IMG/VR virus record: IMGVR_UViG_3300043409_000558
Span: 1 to 25,881 of that record
DNA: 25,881 bases
Source: a virus
Reading direction: 5' to 3' (one strand)
In this document: piece by piece, positions 7,178 to 16,600 of the stretch
How positions within the stretch are numbered: position 1 is the stretch's first letter
Layout of the letters: every line of letters begins with the position of its first letter
Notes under the pieces: generated by a model
The model's input: the letters and a program-made list of their open reading frames with translations, nothing else
Database searches by the model: none
What the model was told of the DNA's origin: nothing
Program-made: the position numbers and the translations under genes

Positions 7178-8092
7178 TTAGACGCCAGCAGTGCCGTAAA
7201 CAGCACGCGGGTCAGTGAAGCCAACTGTATAACGCTCCGTAGCCTTGTAACGCATGGAGTCGGTTTCAAAGTCACCTTCCATGGTTTTCTCAAGACGACG
7301 ACGCATCAACAATTTCAACCCTTCTGGGGCGTCAGTCTGCACCCAAAATGCAGTAGATGAGGTCAAGCGACTGATAACAGCGGCACCTTCGTCCAACAAG
7401 CCAATTGACTTGACGGGGTTGATGTCGTTGTTTGCATTACCAGTACGCAAAACGCTCTTTAACAACACTTCGGCTTGGAAAATATTGCCGGGTGCCACAA
7501 TCAATTGACGTGGAACCAAACGAATTTTCTTACCGTTGTTGTCAACTGCTTGACGGACTTGAATCAGCATTTGCTCTAGTGAAGTCTGCGACAAGTTAGC
7601 GGCAGTTGCCAACTGGTTGCTAAACGTACCATTCACAATTGGGTGAGCAGTGTTGACCAAAGAAACGCCATCGCCACCGGGGAAGCTAGAGTTAAACGCA
7701 GTGTTCAGCACGTTAGCCGACAACAGTTCTTTGGTTTCCACCAAAGACTGTGCCAAATGGCGCGCATAAACTTGACCGATACGAATATGGTCACCGTCTT
7801 CAACAAGCACTTTGGTCAAAGCGAAGGCCAAGCCATACACTCGGTACACATAGCGTTGCAAGAAGAGTACGCCACCTTGCTGATAGGTCACCGGGGTGCC
7901 ATCGGGCAATTGGGGCGCGGCTCCAAATCCATAAAGGACGGGCTCTTCGTGATAGTTACGGGGAATGCCGTCTTCTTCGCGGAACACACGGCTCCACTCG
8001 TCGGCTCTTTGGTCATAGACTCCGTCAAAACACTCGTTGAGAATTGGCTCAACGATGGAACGGAAGTCCGTACTTCGCATTGGTGCGGCCAT
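7178..8092 (-). CDS. major capsid protein (HK97 fold, Mu gpT-like)
   Basis: 304 residues, ATG at 8092 with AAGGAG nine bases upstream. It forms the icosahedral shell. The segments [20 protein letters not shown] (N-terminal arm and E-loop area), [17 protein letters not shown] (residues 144-160), [20 protein letters not shown] and the C-terminal [16 protein letters not shown] follow the order of Mu gpT-like HK97-fold capsid proteins; the VNTAHP and LIVAP stretches are typical. Length is normal for the family. No N-terminal delta domain is visible, in line with a separate scaffold upstream (9322-10305). It is followed by the strongest terminator of the window. Confidence 0.87.
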   Translation of the reverse strand: MAAPMRSTDFRSIVEPILNECFDGVYDQRADEWSRVFREEDGIPRNYHEEPVLYGFGAAPQLPDGTPVTYQQGGVLFLQRYVYRVYGLAFALTKVLVEDGDHIRIGQVYARHLAQSLVETKELLSANVLNTAFNSSFPGGDGVSLVNTAHPIVNGTFSNQLATAANLSQTSLEQMLIQVRQAVDNNGKKIRLVPRQLIVAPGNIFQAEVLLKSVLRTGNANNDINPVKSIGLLDEGAAVISRLTSSTAFWVQTDAPEGLKLLMRRRLEKTMEGDFETDSMRYKATERYTVGFTDPRAVYGTAGV

Positions 8093-8105
8093 AGTAATTT
8101 ACTCC

Positions 8106-8738
8106 TTAAACGACAGCAGTAGTTGCCGCAACAAATTGCACATATGGCAATGTTACGCGAACAATCACGTATGCATCACCCCAGTTGTTGTCCACGTATG
8201 GTGCAATATCAACAACGCGCATTTGACCTTGAGCACCGTTCGTTTGAGCGGATGCAACAGCCAAAGTTGCTTGCGACAAACCAGTGGTTGTGGAACCAGC
8301 GGTAATGTTGCTGAAGTTGTACTCGTTACCAATTGAGGTTTGAGCCAAAGTACCATCACCTTGAATTTCATAAACGATGTTTTGGTCGTTGTAGAAATAA
8401 GCGATGCAGGAACCCGTTTGGAATGCGGTACCAGTTGGCCAATAATTGGATATGCGACGACGACCCGTGGTATCAGTCCACTCAGTACCAGCAAATGCAC
8501 CTGCGACTTGATAGCCAGAAGATGCGGCGCTGTTACCGGGGGTACCCGCGGGGATGATAGTGCCGTTGGCGGCACCAGTAGAACCGACTGTGGCGGCGGT
8601 TGCGTATGTAACAGGCTGACCCTTCAAAATATTGACGGCCAAACCTGACGTGATACCGTTAGCAAGCGCCTGTGCGCGATCCAGACCAGAGGGATGGAAC
8701 GCAGGACGCAAGCCAAACGGAGCAGAGGATGAACTCAT
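8106..8738 (-). CDS. probable capsid decoration or minor head protein
   Basis: 210 residues, ATG at 8738 with AAGGAG five bases upstream. The N-terminus SSSSAPFGLRPAFHPSGLDR followed by a Gly/Thr/Ala-rich beta domain (ILKGQPVTYATAATVG, then YQVAGAFAGTEWTDTTGRRR) matches a family I know from phages in which it is encoded immediately before the capsid protein. The likely role is a shell-stabilising decoration or second head protein. It has no membrane segment, cysteine motif or enzyme signature. Fourteen bases separate it from the capsid start, so both are probably made from one message. Confidence 0.68.
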   Translation of the reverse strand: MSSSSAPFGLRPAFHPSGLDRAQALANGITSGLAVNILKGQPVTYATAATVGSTGAANGTIIPAGTPGNSAASSGYQVAGAFAGTEWTDTTGRRRISNYWPTGTAFQTGSCIAYFYNDQNIVYEIQGDGTLAQTSIGNEYNFSNITAGSTTTGLSQATLAVASAQTNGAQGQMRVVDIAPYVDNNWGDAYVIVRVTLPYVQFVAATTAVV

Positions 8739-8758
8739 GAAAACTCCTTAGTTAAAGA

Positions 8759-9304
8759 TTACCCAGAAAAAACTGGGACTTTGCTTGGTTGCTGATCAAA
8801 AGAGCCAATACCTTCGCCTTCAACATTTACTAGCGACTTGCCATTGCTATCTCTTTGCCCTTGAAGATTTTCGATCTGAACGCGAACTTTGTCGCTTTCC
8901 TCACGAGGTTTATCATGGTGGTGATACAACATGAGATCCTGATAAATATCCATTGGCAATTTAAATAGCAACATTTCGTTGCAGGAAATATGCCCAATAT
9001 GCTCTCCAGATTTGACTCGATAGTCTTCATAGCCCGGTAACTCTTCAGATTTAACTGGAACGTACCCATTGCGTATCCGCTTATCGATTGAATCGTAGCT
9101 ATTGGTTGTCGAAAGCCAGCAAAGGTGCCACCCATCTAAATTGGGCAGTTTCGGCAATGCTGATTGCGTCCATTCCTCGTCCCACATCTTGCGACGTTCT
9201 TGCGTAGAAATGAACTTTGTCTCTGGGGCTGAACGGGTTGCGTCCTCACTTGCGCGATCATCGCGTCCACCAGCTTTGAGAGATTTTTTTAAACGTGAAT
9301 CCAT
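8759..9304 (-). CDS. conserved phage head-module protein
   Basis: 181 residues, ATG at 9304 with GGAG eight bases upstream. The order LDGWHLCWLSTTNSYDSIDK, then GYVPVKSEELPGYEDYRV and GHISCNEMLLFKLPMDIYQD matches a conserved family that I associate with the slot between scaffold and capsid genes in podovirus-like environmental phages. The first 40 residues are charged (SLKAGGRDDRASED) and probably disordered; the last 30 are Gly/Ser-rich. No enzyme motif is seen. A structural or head-assembly role is inferred from position. Confidence 0.65.
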   Translation of the reverse strand: MDSRLKKSLKAGGRDDRASEDATRSAPETKFISTQERRKMWDEEWTQSALPKLPNLDGWHLCWLSTTNSYDSIDKRIRNGYVPVKSEELPGYEDYRVKSGEHIGHISCNEMLLFKLPMDIYQDLMLYHHHDKPREESDKVRVQIENLQGQRDSNGKSLVNVEGEGIGSFDQQPSKVPVFSG

Positions 9305-9321
9305 GTTAGTTGCTCCAAGTA

Positions 9322-10305
9322 TTAGTTACGGGTTTGGTTCTGACGATCATATTTTCTGAATTCGTCAATCATTCGCTTCTTGCGGTCTGGGTTATCCCAT
9401 GCGCCTACTTCCTTCATTGCCTTAACCCTTTCAGGAGAAAGAATGAATTGAGAACTGTTACGTCCTCCGTATGCCGCCGAAGCTTCACGACCTGAACTTC
9501 CCACAACGTTCCTCGGTTTTCTAACAGCAAAATCGCCGTTCGATGTTTGATTGTAACGGTGTGGCAATGATTTTTGCAAGCGGCTGTCAAGTTCATCCCA
9601 ATAATCGGGATCAGAAGGATTCCATCCCTCTGTAACTAACAGTTCGTCCACCTTCTTTGCAACTTTGCTATCACTGTCACTTGCGTCTGGGTTATACCAA
9701 GAATTGCGCTTCATCCAATCTGCCGCATTACGCTGAACGGTTGGATTAGGCATCTCTTGATGAGCAGGTGCTTGCGCTTCTTGCGATGCGCGGTGCTTCA
9801 TTCCCTGCAATTTGTTGATTTGATCTTCAGCCTGACGCCATAACGTCTGGGCTTCAACCATTGCTTCGCCGTCACTGTTATCCGCGGCCTCTTTAAGCTT
9901 CATCTTGGCGTATTCCAAGCGTACTTGGCTGTCCTCAATGTTCTTGTCTATGCGCGAGATCTGACCTTGCTTGGTTTCACGCTCAACATTTGACAAGCGG
10001 CGCTTAAATTCTTCGTTTTCGCGCTGTAACACTTGCAAACGGACGTCTTTTTCCTTGTTTTCAGCCCTAAAAGCTTGTCTTTTGGCCTTGCGACGGTTGC
10101 GTTTGGCCTCTCTAAGCTCTTGATCGTCGTCTGGATGGTCTAAATCCTCACGATCTAAGCCTTCATTGTCTGCTTTTGCCGGGGCAAAATCATCTTTTTG
10201 CTCGTGATCGTCATCAATCATGCTTTCTGGTAAATCAACGACTGCGGAACCGTCTTTTTCCTCTTGCACCATTAATTCAATCTTTTCTTTGGTATCTGTG
10301 CTCAT
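9322..10305 (-). CDS. putative scaffolding protein
   Basis: 327 residues, ATG at 10305 with AAGGGA six bases upstream. Acidic N-terminus with the motif DGSAVVDLPE at residues 18-27, which also occurs in the portal N-terminus. Residues about 65-165 are highly charged heptad-like helix (REAKRNRRKAKRQAFRAENK onward, QVLQRENEEFKRRLSNVER), a probable coiled coil. The C-terminal region has a Trp/Asp-rich segment (WNPSDPDYWDELDSRLQKSL) and a basic end (RKKRMIDEFRKYDRQNQTRN), as expected for a capsid-binding tail of a scaffold. The location between portal and capsid, the length and the helix content all fit. No protease motif is visible, so scaffold removal may need a factor outside this window. Confidence 0.72.
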   Translation of the reverse strand: MSTDTKEKIELMVQEEKDGSAVVDLPESMIDDDHEQKDDFAPAKADNEGLDREDLDHPDDDQELREAKRNRRKAKRQAFRAENKEKDVRLQVLQRENEEFKRRLSNVERETKQGQISRIDKNIEDSQVRLEYAKMKLKEAADNSDGEAMVEAQTLWRQAEDQINKLQGMKHRASQEAQAPAHQEMPNPTVQRNAADWMKRNSWYNPDASDSDSKVAKKVDELLVTEGWNPSDPDYWDELDSRLQKSLPHRYNQTSNGDFAVRKPRNVVGSSGREASAAYGGRNSSQFILSPERVKAMKEVGAWDNPDRKKRMIDEFRKYDRQNQTRN

Positions 10306-10315
10306 TTTTTATCCC

Positions 10316-10771
10316 TTAAACATAGGCTTTAAACGACAAAGGATCGTCAGTGATTTTTGCTATCACTTCGTGATCATTAATCGTCATGAATAGCACTTGG
10401 TCTTCGTTAGATTCTTCGCTTGGAACATTGCGCTCCCAACGATCGCCGCCCCATCGAGGTACGCGAACAAAATCTCCAACCTGTGCCCAAGTTCCCTCTG
10501 GCCAAGACTCCATGGTTTCACGGTTCTTGTACGCCAAAGGCCCAAGTGCCACGACCCTACCGATCATGTTGTTCCACTTTTCGTTTTCTTTGGTTTCATC
10601 CACGATGATGATCATTCCAGCCTTCTTTTTGATGCGACGTAATTGAACTATTACGCGCCCTCCAAGAGGTGCCTGCCCCGGATTTACATCAGGGAACGCC
10701 CATGCCAACTCTTTAGGGTCAGACGCTTGCGCGCTTCCCCCGATCGTTGGGATCTTTTCTCTTTCACTCAT
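10316..10771 (-). CDS. phage GroES-like co-chaperonin
   Basis: 151 residues, ATG at 10771 with TAGGAG five bases upstream. Residues 35-140 follow the Cpn10 pattern: PLGGRVIVQLRRIKKKAGMIII, where the usual GroES mobile loop carries GGI-V-L and this protein has AGMIII (51-56); IGRVVALGPLA (70-80); VGDFVRVPRWGGDRW (98-112); and the closing beta strand INDHEVIAKI (131-140). An extra 34-residue N-terminus and a short C-terminal tail distinguish it from host GroES. Co-chaperonins of phages (for example T4 gp31) replace GroES on host GroEL to fold the capsid protein, which fits this gene's place between portal and scaffold/capsid. It is preceded by a hairpin-rich leader. Confidence 0.8.
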   Translation of the reverse strand: MSEREKIPTIGGSAQASDPKELAWAFPDVNPGQAPLGGRVIVQLRRIKKKAGMIIIVDETKENEKWNNMIGRVVALGPLAYKNRETMESWPEGTWAQVGDFVRVPRWGGDRWERNVPSEESNEDQVLFMTINDHEVIAKITDDPLSFKAYV

Positions 10772-10813
10772 ACTAACTCCTAAAACACACCATATTTCAG
10801 GTGCAACATTTAA

Positions 10814-10850
10814 GCGCTTTTCAGCGCGGCCTCAGTCCTTTAGGGGGACT
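10814..10850 (-). other. two tandem RNA hairpins in the leader of the co-chaperonin gene
   Basis: The 78-base gap 10772-10849 contains, on the minus strand, AGTCC with GGACT around a seven-base loop (10834-10850) and GCGCT-GAAA-AGCGC (10814-10827), a five-pair stem with a GNRA tetraloop. Neither is followed by a U-run, so they are not canonical terminators. They could protect a processed mRNA end or tune readthrough from the portal operon. Confidence 0.5.
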
Positions 10851-11029
10851 TATTCTTGATTCTTTTCTTCGTCTAACATTCTGTTAATGGAGTCAAGGAC
10901 ATATTGAATTCCTTGATTTTCACCAACCATGCGTTGGTACGCTTCCCACGTATTTGCGTTGCCATTAGCAAGAGATAAGGCGATCTCTCCTTGTCGCAAC
11001 CTGATTACGTGCAATATTGCTCCAATCAT
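10850..11029 (-). CDS. small conserved post-portal protein
   Basis: 59 residues, MIGAILHVIRLRQGEIALSL at the start. ATG at 11029 overlaps the stop of the preceding 52-residue gene (ATGA). The pattern NTWEAYQRMVGENQGIQYVL resembles small helical proteins encoded just after the portal in many tailed phages (Trp-x-x-Tyr-x-x-x-x-Gly-x-x-x-Gly-hydrophobic). It is predicted to be all helical and soluble. Function is unknown; a head-completion or chaperone role would be a guess. The stop lies at the base of the first leader hairpin of the next gene. Confidence 0.65.
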   Translation of the reverse strand: MIGAILHVIRLRQGEIALSLANGNANTWEAYQRMVGENQGIQYVLDSINRMLDEEKNQE

Positions 11030-11184
11030 TTTTTCTTTGCTTGTGACAAACCGCCAACAGGTTTCTTGGAATTGCTACTTCCGCCTTTGGGTTGCATTGC
11101 GGTGCCATCAAGTTTTTCGCCCATGGCGATACGCTTGTGTTGTGGCACGTTGATGGTTCTTTGTTCGTATTCACTGGTAGACAT
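11026..11184 (-). CDS. small basic protein after the portal, unknown function
   Basis: 52 residues starting MSTSEYEQRTINVPQHKRIA. ATG at 11184 has an excellent AAGGAG six bases upstream that lies inside the 3' end of the portal gene; the portal stop (11186-11188) is one base away. The C-terminal half, MQPKGGSSNSKKPVGGL then SQAKKK, is Lys-rich with two Gly-Gly motifs like those in the left-hand structural proteins. No domain recognised. It overlaps the next small gene by four bases. Confidence 0.62.
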   Translation of the reverse strand: MSTSEYEQRTINVPQHKRIAMGEKLDGTAMQPKGGSSNSKKPVGGLSQAKKK

Positions 11185-11185
11185 T

Positions 11186-13687
11186 TCATACTCCTTGGGG
11201 TCGAGGCATTGGCTCGGGTGGTGGTGGTGGCGCTGACATCGCAGGCGGTGCCTTTGGTGCGGGTGGTAGCGCAGGGGGTTGCTGTGGAGTTGCCGCCACA
11301 TCATTCGCATGTTGAATCGTTTGGTGAGTCAACTTTGAATTTTCAATATCGATCTTGGTTTGGTTATCCATCGCATGCTTTTGCATATCTGCCTGCAATT
11401 TGGCTTGATCGTATTGGATATCCGCTTGGTCTTTTGCCGCACGTCGCTGAGTTTCTGCCATGCTCGTATCGTGGACAACTTGTGCATCAGGCGGCAATGT
11501 TTGCTTGGCTTGTTGTTGACGCTTCTGAGCTTGCTGAATCAATTGCTGGAATGCAGGCGCAAACTGTTGGAACGTATCTTGTACATCCAAGTTTACATGG
11601 GCACCAACTGTGGCATACATCTGGTCAATCGTTGCCGTCAGCCTTGGATCATCATAGTTATCTACAGGTTTTCCACCGCGGGTTTGAGCCACATAACCAT
11701 TAGAACGGTTCAAGTACCACAACGTCATGTGTTGCTTGATGTGCTCGATTAAATGGTTGAGGTAACTTGGATCTGCAAATGGCGACTGGCCCAAGAATGG
11801 GTTTAAGCCAAATTGCAAGTGATCCTGAATGTGCGCAATGTGATCTTGTTGCATGTACGCATAGGCAGGCTGGCCAATCAGCATGGCCGCGTTTTCATCA
11901 GCAGAGGTGCGTTGTTCAGGCGCAGGCACATCCTTCATCAATTCATTAATGTTGGGCACCTTCATCTGCTTGAGTGAACGAGACAACACAGCGCCCATGT
12001 TGAACTGGTCAGGGTGCTTTTCCGCCAACTGCATCACAGCCTGCATCTGGGCCATGCGCTGTGTCTCAGAGAAGATGTGCGGGTCAGACACTGGCACAAC
12101 GTCCGTGTTCTTGGCAAAGTCTTGGCGATTGATATCCAAGTCAACCACCACATCAGACTTGCGCATATCGTCAAAGTGCCAACGGTTCAATCGGCAAAGA
12201 ATTCTTAAAACGCGTGCTTGGCTTTCGTGCAGTCGCGCATGAATAGCGCTAAACACCGCGGCCCCTTGTTCAATCAGAGCCTGCGTGGTGCCCACAGGAG
12301 CCTGTGCAGACACGTCAGCGATCTTTTCTTCGCTGGTGGTCACTACCCCCTTAGCCGCGGTATCAAGCCAGCCTAGGAGCTTAAATAAGACCTCGCTGGG
12401 TGGGTTGAACGGCATGGGCATGGCAATCTGGCGAATATCGGAAACGCCGGGTGCGCCCTCGATCTCCACAATCTGCGTCACTTCCACTTGCTGGCTCTGG
12501 CCACTAATCTTTGCTCCTTTGAGCTTTAGCATCGTGGCCGCGTTGTTAATGTGAGCCGAATCCATCAAGGCACGCAAAGCACCCGTCAAAGCCGCACTGA
12601 GTCCACCAATTAAGTGGGGGAGGCCAATTGCATATGCACCACGCCACGGAATAAATTTAAACTCCACGATCCAATCTAACTTGGTCATCGTGTCGTCTGT
12701 TTCCTCCCAATTGCGATACAGGCCAACAACCTCGTTGTCTAACTCGTCAATCATCAGGATGTACGGAGCCATCTCGCCCTTGCTGTACTCGTCCTCTTCC
12801 AATTCTAAGAACGCGTAGATGTGATACACCTTGCGCAGGCCATCGCTGTTGTCTTCGTACTTCTTGCCTTCAATCTTGTCGTTGGCTTTTTGCGCTTTGG
12901 TTGGCTCGACTTCCGTCGTTGCCTTGACTAGCGTAACGTCACGGTACATGCCGCTGGTAATCCGACGATTAAACTCCCAGTGCGTAATCTCGTGCATCTC
13001 AGCGGCACGTTCTGCGGTGTAGAAATTACTGGCCGCAAAGGGCAATATTACTCTGTCAATTGGCAAGAACTCCACGCATGGGCGCTTCTTCTGCTCGTCA
13101 AACCATAACTTAAAGTATTGCGATCCACCCAAAGGCAATTGCGTCAGCATCTGCTCTTGCTCATCACGGAACTCTTGTATCTGCTCCGTAATCTGCCAGT
13201 TCAAGTAGTCACGCTTGCGCTCAGCACGATCAGCTTTAACGTCGTCCATCTTGCCCAAGATTTTTGTACGTACAGGGCCATCAGGTGGAAACATTTCTTT
13301 AATTGCACGAGCGGCAAAGTCAACACAACCCTCAGCCATGGCCGGGTGCACAACTTTGCTGGCACCCATAAACGTTGCACCACCGGGGGCGTCGTTGCCC
13401 ATACCAGTGCGCTTGATGCCCTCTTCGTACTGCTTGTCACGTTGTTCGCGTGCATCCTTATCGCTCTTTAGCAAATCGATATAACGACCCGACATCGACG
13501 TCAATTCCATAGGGTCATACGACTCTGCCATGTTGGCGTAGAAATCTGGATTGACCTCTGGGCCATCATCCTCAACAGTAACAATGGCACTGCCGTCTGG
13601 CTGTTCTTCCGTCTGCATCTCAGGCAGATCTACAACCGCGCTACCGTCTTCGTTCTCAGTAATCTGTGGGTCTAATTCATCCATCAT
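11186..13687 (-). CDS. portal protein
   Basis: 833 residues, ATG at 13687 overlapping the stop of the upstream large gene (ATGA). Portal proteins form the dodecameric ring at the packaging vertex and dock terminase. The acidic N-terminus carries DGSAVVDLPE (14-23) and a second form DGSAIVTVED (31-40). The core follows podovirus-type portals: NDAPGGATFMGASKVVHPAM, GGSQYFKLWFDEQKKRPCVE, a wing domain, FKFIPWRGAYAIGLPHLIGG, then LTGALRALMDSAHINNAATM and VTTSEEKIADVSAQAPVGTT. From about residue 600 on, the C-terminus is Gln/Ala-rich helix, expected for the barrel, ending in a Pro-rich tail. The length fits a large podovirus portal with barrel extension. Confidence 0.85.
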   Translation of the reverse strand: MMDELDPQITENEDGSAVVDLPEMQTEEQPDGSAIVTVEDDGPEVNPDFYANMAESYDPMELTSMSGRYIDLLKSDKDAREQRDKQYEEGIKRTGMGNDAPGGATFMGASKVVHPAMAEGCVDFAARAIKEMFPPDGPVRTKILGKMDDVKADRAERKRDYLNWQITEQIQEFRDEQEQMLTQLPLGGSQYFKLWFDEQKKRPCVEFLPIDRVILPFAASNFYTAERAAEMHEITHWEFNRRITSGMYRDVTLVKATTEVEPTKAQKANDKIEGKKYEDNSDGLRKVYHIYAFLELEEDEYSKGEMAPYILMIDELDNEVVGLYRNWEETDDTMTKLDWIVEFKFIPWRGAYAIGLPHLIGGLSAALTGALRALMDSAHINNAATMLKLKGAKISGQSQQVEVTQIVEIEGAPGVSDIRQIAMPMPFNPPSEVLFKLLGWLDTAAKGVVTTSEEKIADVSAQAPVGTTQALIEQGAAVFSAIHARLHESQARVLRILCRLNRWHFDDMRKSDVVVDLDINRQDFAKNTDVVPVSDPHIFSETQRMAQMQAVMQLAEKHPDQFNMGAVLSRSLKQMKVPNINELMKDVPAPEQRTSADENAAMLIGQPAYAYMQQDHIAHIQDHLQFGLNPFLGQSPFADPSYLNHLIEHIKQHMTLWYLNRSNGYVAQTRGGKPVDNYDDPRLTATIDQMYATVGAHVNLDVQDTFQQFAPAFQQLIQQAQKRQQQAKQTLPPDAQVVHDTSMAETQRRAAKDQADIQYDQAKLQADMQKHAMDNQTKIDIENSKLTHQTIQHANDVAATPQQPPALPPAPKAPPAMSAPPPPPEPMPRPQGV

Positions 13688-16600
13688 TTAGCCTTCTTTG
13701 ATTTGCGGCTTAATTCTAAGTTCATGATATCCATATTTGTGGATAGGTTCACTTTGCCGCCTTTTTTGTAACCCAAGCGCTTCTTCATTGCAAGCTCGTA
13801 TTCGCCCATCTGATTGATGTATTGCTCATCGATTGGCTCACGAATAATGTTCATCTTTGCTTGGTTGAACGGAACAACTTTCTTGCCCATCCGCGCAATC
13901 TCTTGTCTAGCATTGTGCATTGAACGTGGTGCCAAGATATCGGCAGGCGTAGTGTAACGAGTACGTCCCACTAATTTTGATGGTATGTCGTGACCATACG
14001 TCGGGTGAGGGGAAATGCTTTCCTTCAAGCTACGGTTTGGATCAAACTTAATGATTGACGATCCGCCTGCACCAGTCTCAATGTCGCGCAACTCAGGATG
14101 GCTAATTGCATAGATGATGTCATCTAGCTTTTGCTTACCGCCAGCCATGTACTTCTCTTTGCCCAGCATGCTAATAATTTTCTTGCGCATGCCTGAATTA
14201 AACGGCGCTTGCAATCTGATGTCCGACGGATTTTCAAAACCGGGAAAGTCAGGATAGGGCTTGTCATTCTTGTTGGTGGTCAACTTTACATTGCGCATTA
14301 AATGGTTAAGTTGCTCAATTTGCTCTTTAGGCAACTTGTGCGGCTGATGGTGCGCTAACACTGAGTCCAGCATATGCACTGCGTGATACAACGCCTCTGG
14401 TGACATCTTGTGGTAGTGGCCATAGACATCCATCTCAGGATTATCTTTAGCCAAACGCTTCACCACGTTAAACATGCCTCGGCTGGCACCCAAGTCACTT
14501 GCCCAGCCAGCAGGATGGCCATAGGCACCATAGTCTTTGCCACCGTACAAACCAACAGGTTGCTCCAAAGTTTCAAAGCCAATTGATTTGAGATACTCGC
14601 CTGCTTCAGGTGATTCCATATTTGAATTCTTGCTGGGCATTACGCCACCGCGGCTTGTGTCACCGGGTACGCCTACCGAGTACGAACCCTTCAGGTTTCC
14701 GTAATCAATGATTGGCGTCTCATTCTTCTTTGAGCTTTCAATTCCAACTTGCAAATCCTTTTCACGCGCTATCTGTTGCAGTGTCTTACCCGTTGGGTTT
14801 TCTTGTCCAGAAGTTTGACGCGCCATACGCTCAGCATGCGCCTCAATGTCCGCCTTACTTAATGTTGGCGATGGGCCGTAGTACAAGGGCTTTGCAGGCT
14901 TTGCTGGCTTAGCAGATCCACCCTTGGCATACACCTCACGCTTGCCGTACTTGGGATTCTTGGCCAGCACCAACGGGCCAATCTGCACAACGTGCTCAGC
15001 ATGGGTAATGGGTTCCATCGTCTCGCGGTCATAGAAGTCACCATGACGGCGTGGGTCGTAGCCCACCTGACGATAATCAGGGTGATTAAAATACTTCTGA
15101 AAATGCTTGACAGCCTGATCTTCAGTCATGTGCTCGAGATCACCTATGATCTTGGCAAATGGCGCTTTGTTCTGCTCGCCAGTAGCCACGCGAACCGCTT
15201 TGTGTGGCGAGCCGTGGAACTCAGCATTGCGCACTGAGGAGACGGGGCCGTAGGACGTTGCAAGTTTTTTCTCGCCGCCTGACTCATCATGTACAGAATT
15301 TACCCACACACCATGATCTTCATATGCCGGGATGTCCAACCTCAAACCAACGCGGTGGCCAGCAGGCCATGACTCATGACCACGCCATTTTGCTTTCTTC
15401 GGCTCATGTAGTGCGCGCATTGCGTCTTTATCAGTGGCAGGCTTGGGAATGAACTCATAAGGCTTGACAGGCTTTTCTTTGGCCACAACCTTGGCATACG
15501 CCTTTTGCTTCATGTCGCCTTCCATCAAGGCACGAGCCGCGGCTTCAATCTTTGGGTTACGACGTGATGCCTTGTCATCAAACACAGTAGGGCGCACGTC
15601 AACTTTAGGCGGTTGCCCACCATCTTTTAACAATTTATCATCATTGATATCAAATGGGGCATTGTTGTCAGGCATCCAAGAAACCGATCCACCATCAGCC
15701 ATCTTAGGTGGCGCTTTGGGTGGCGTCATGGCGTTCATAGCCTGCCCTTGTGGCGTCATCTGTAAGATGTTGCTTGGCGCTTGTGGAGGAGGCGCTCCAC
15801 CACCCAATGGGGAAGGCATGCCCTGTTGCTCTGCGCCCTGCGGTGGCTGGCCTTCTGGTGGTTGCTTAGGCACCAAGCTCTGAGGTAGCAACTGATGCCC
15901 CTCCTGTAATTGGCTCATGTCAACACCGCCAACTGGCATTGGACTGCCATCATTCTTGGGCGGCAGATATTCTTTGATATCCATGTTAGGCGCTTCTTTA
16001 GCCCCTATCTTTGTCATATCTGAAAGTGATGTGGGATTCTTAGTGGCCAACTCAGCGCGCATTTCATTGACTGATGGCACAGCACCGCCAACCGCCTTCT
16101 TGATCACATTGGGCGTCAATGGGTGCATTTTCTTGCCAGTCTTCTCTCGCACGTAGTAAGCGTTGTGGCCAGCCTTGCGCATGCCCTGCTGGACTCGTGA
16201 GTCTTCCAAATACTTATGGGTACCCGCTGACAGCATCTCGCCCATGTGCTTATGCACGTCAGGGATCTTGTTGAAATCTTTGTGCTTGGCAACATGCCCA
16301 GCCACCGACGTTACGTGCTCAGGGTTCTCATAGTCGAATGGATTATTCACATCGCCTCCTTCAGCGTATCCGCGCATGGCTTTAATAATGTCATTGTGCG
16401 TTGTTTGATTATTACCCGAGGCATCCCATACTGCATGGTGTGCCAAGTGTTGGTAGTGCGGTTGCATGGCCGGGTCTATCTTTAGATTCATGGCCGACTG
16501 CCTTGACGCTAATCGATCTACGGCTTCACGAGCCCCTTGACCTTTGCCTCGATTCATGATAGAGCCAATGCCAACATTTGCAGGCAATGAATGCAGATTT

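Noticed and set aside
7643-8122. Plus-strand open frame of 159 codons opposite the capsid gene
   Set aside because: The capsid gene on the minus strand is secure and no other plus-strand gene exists in the window.
11092-11703. Plus-strand open frame of 203 codons opposite the portal C-terminus
   Set aside because: The minus-strand portal frame is well supported; the antisense frame stays open because the portal tail is rich in Gln, Ala and Pro codons.
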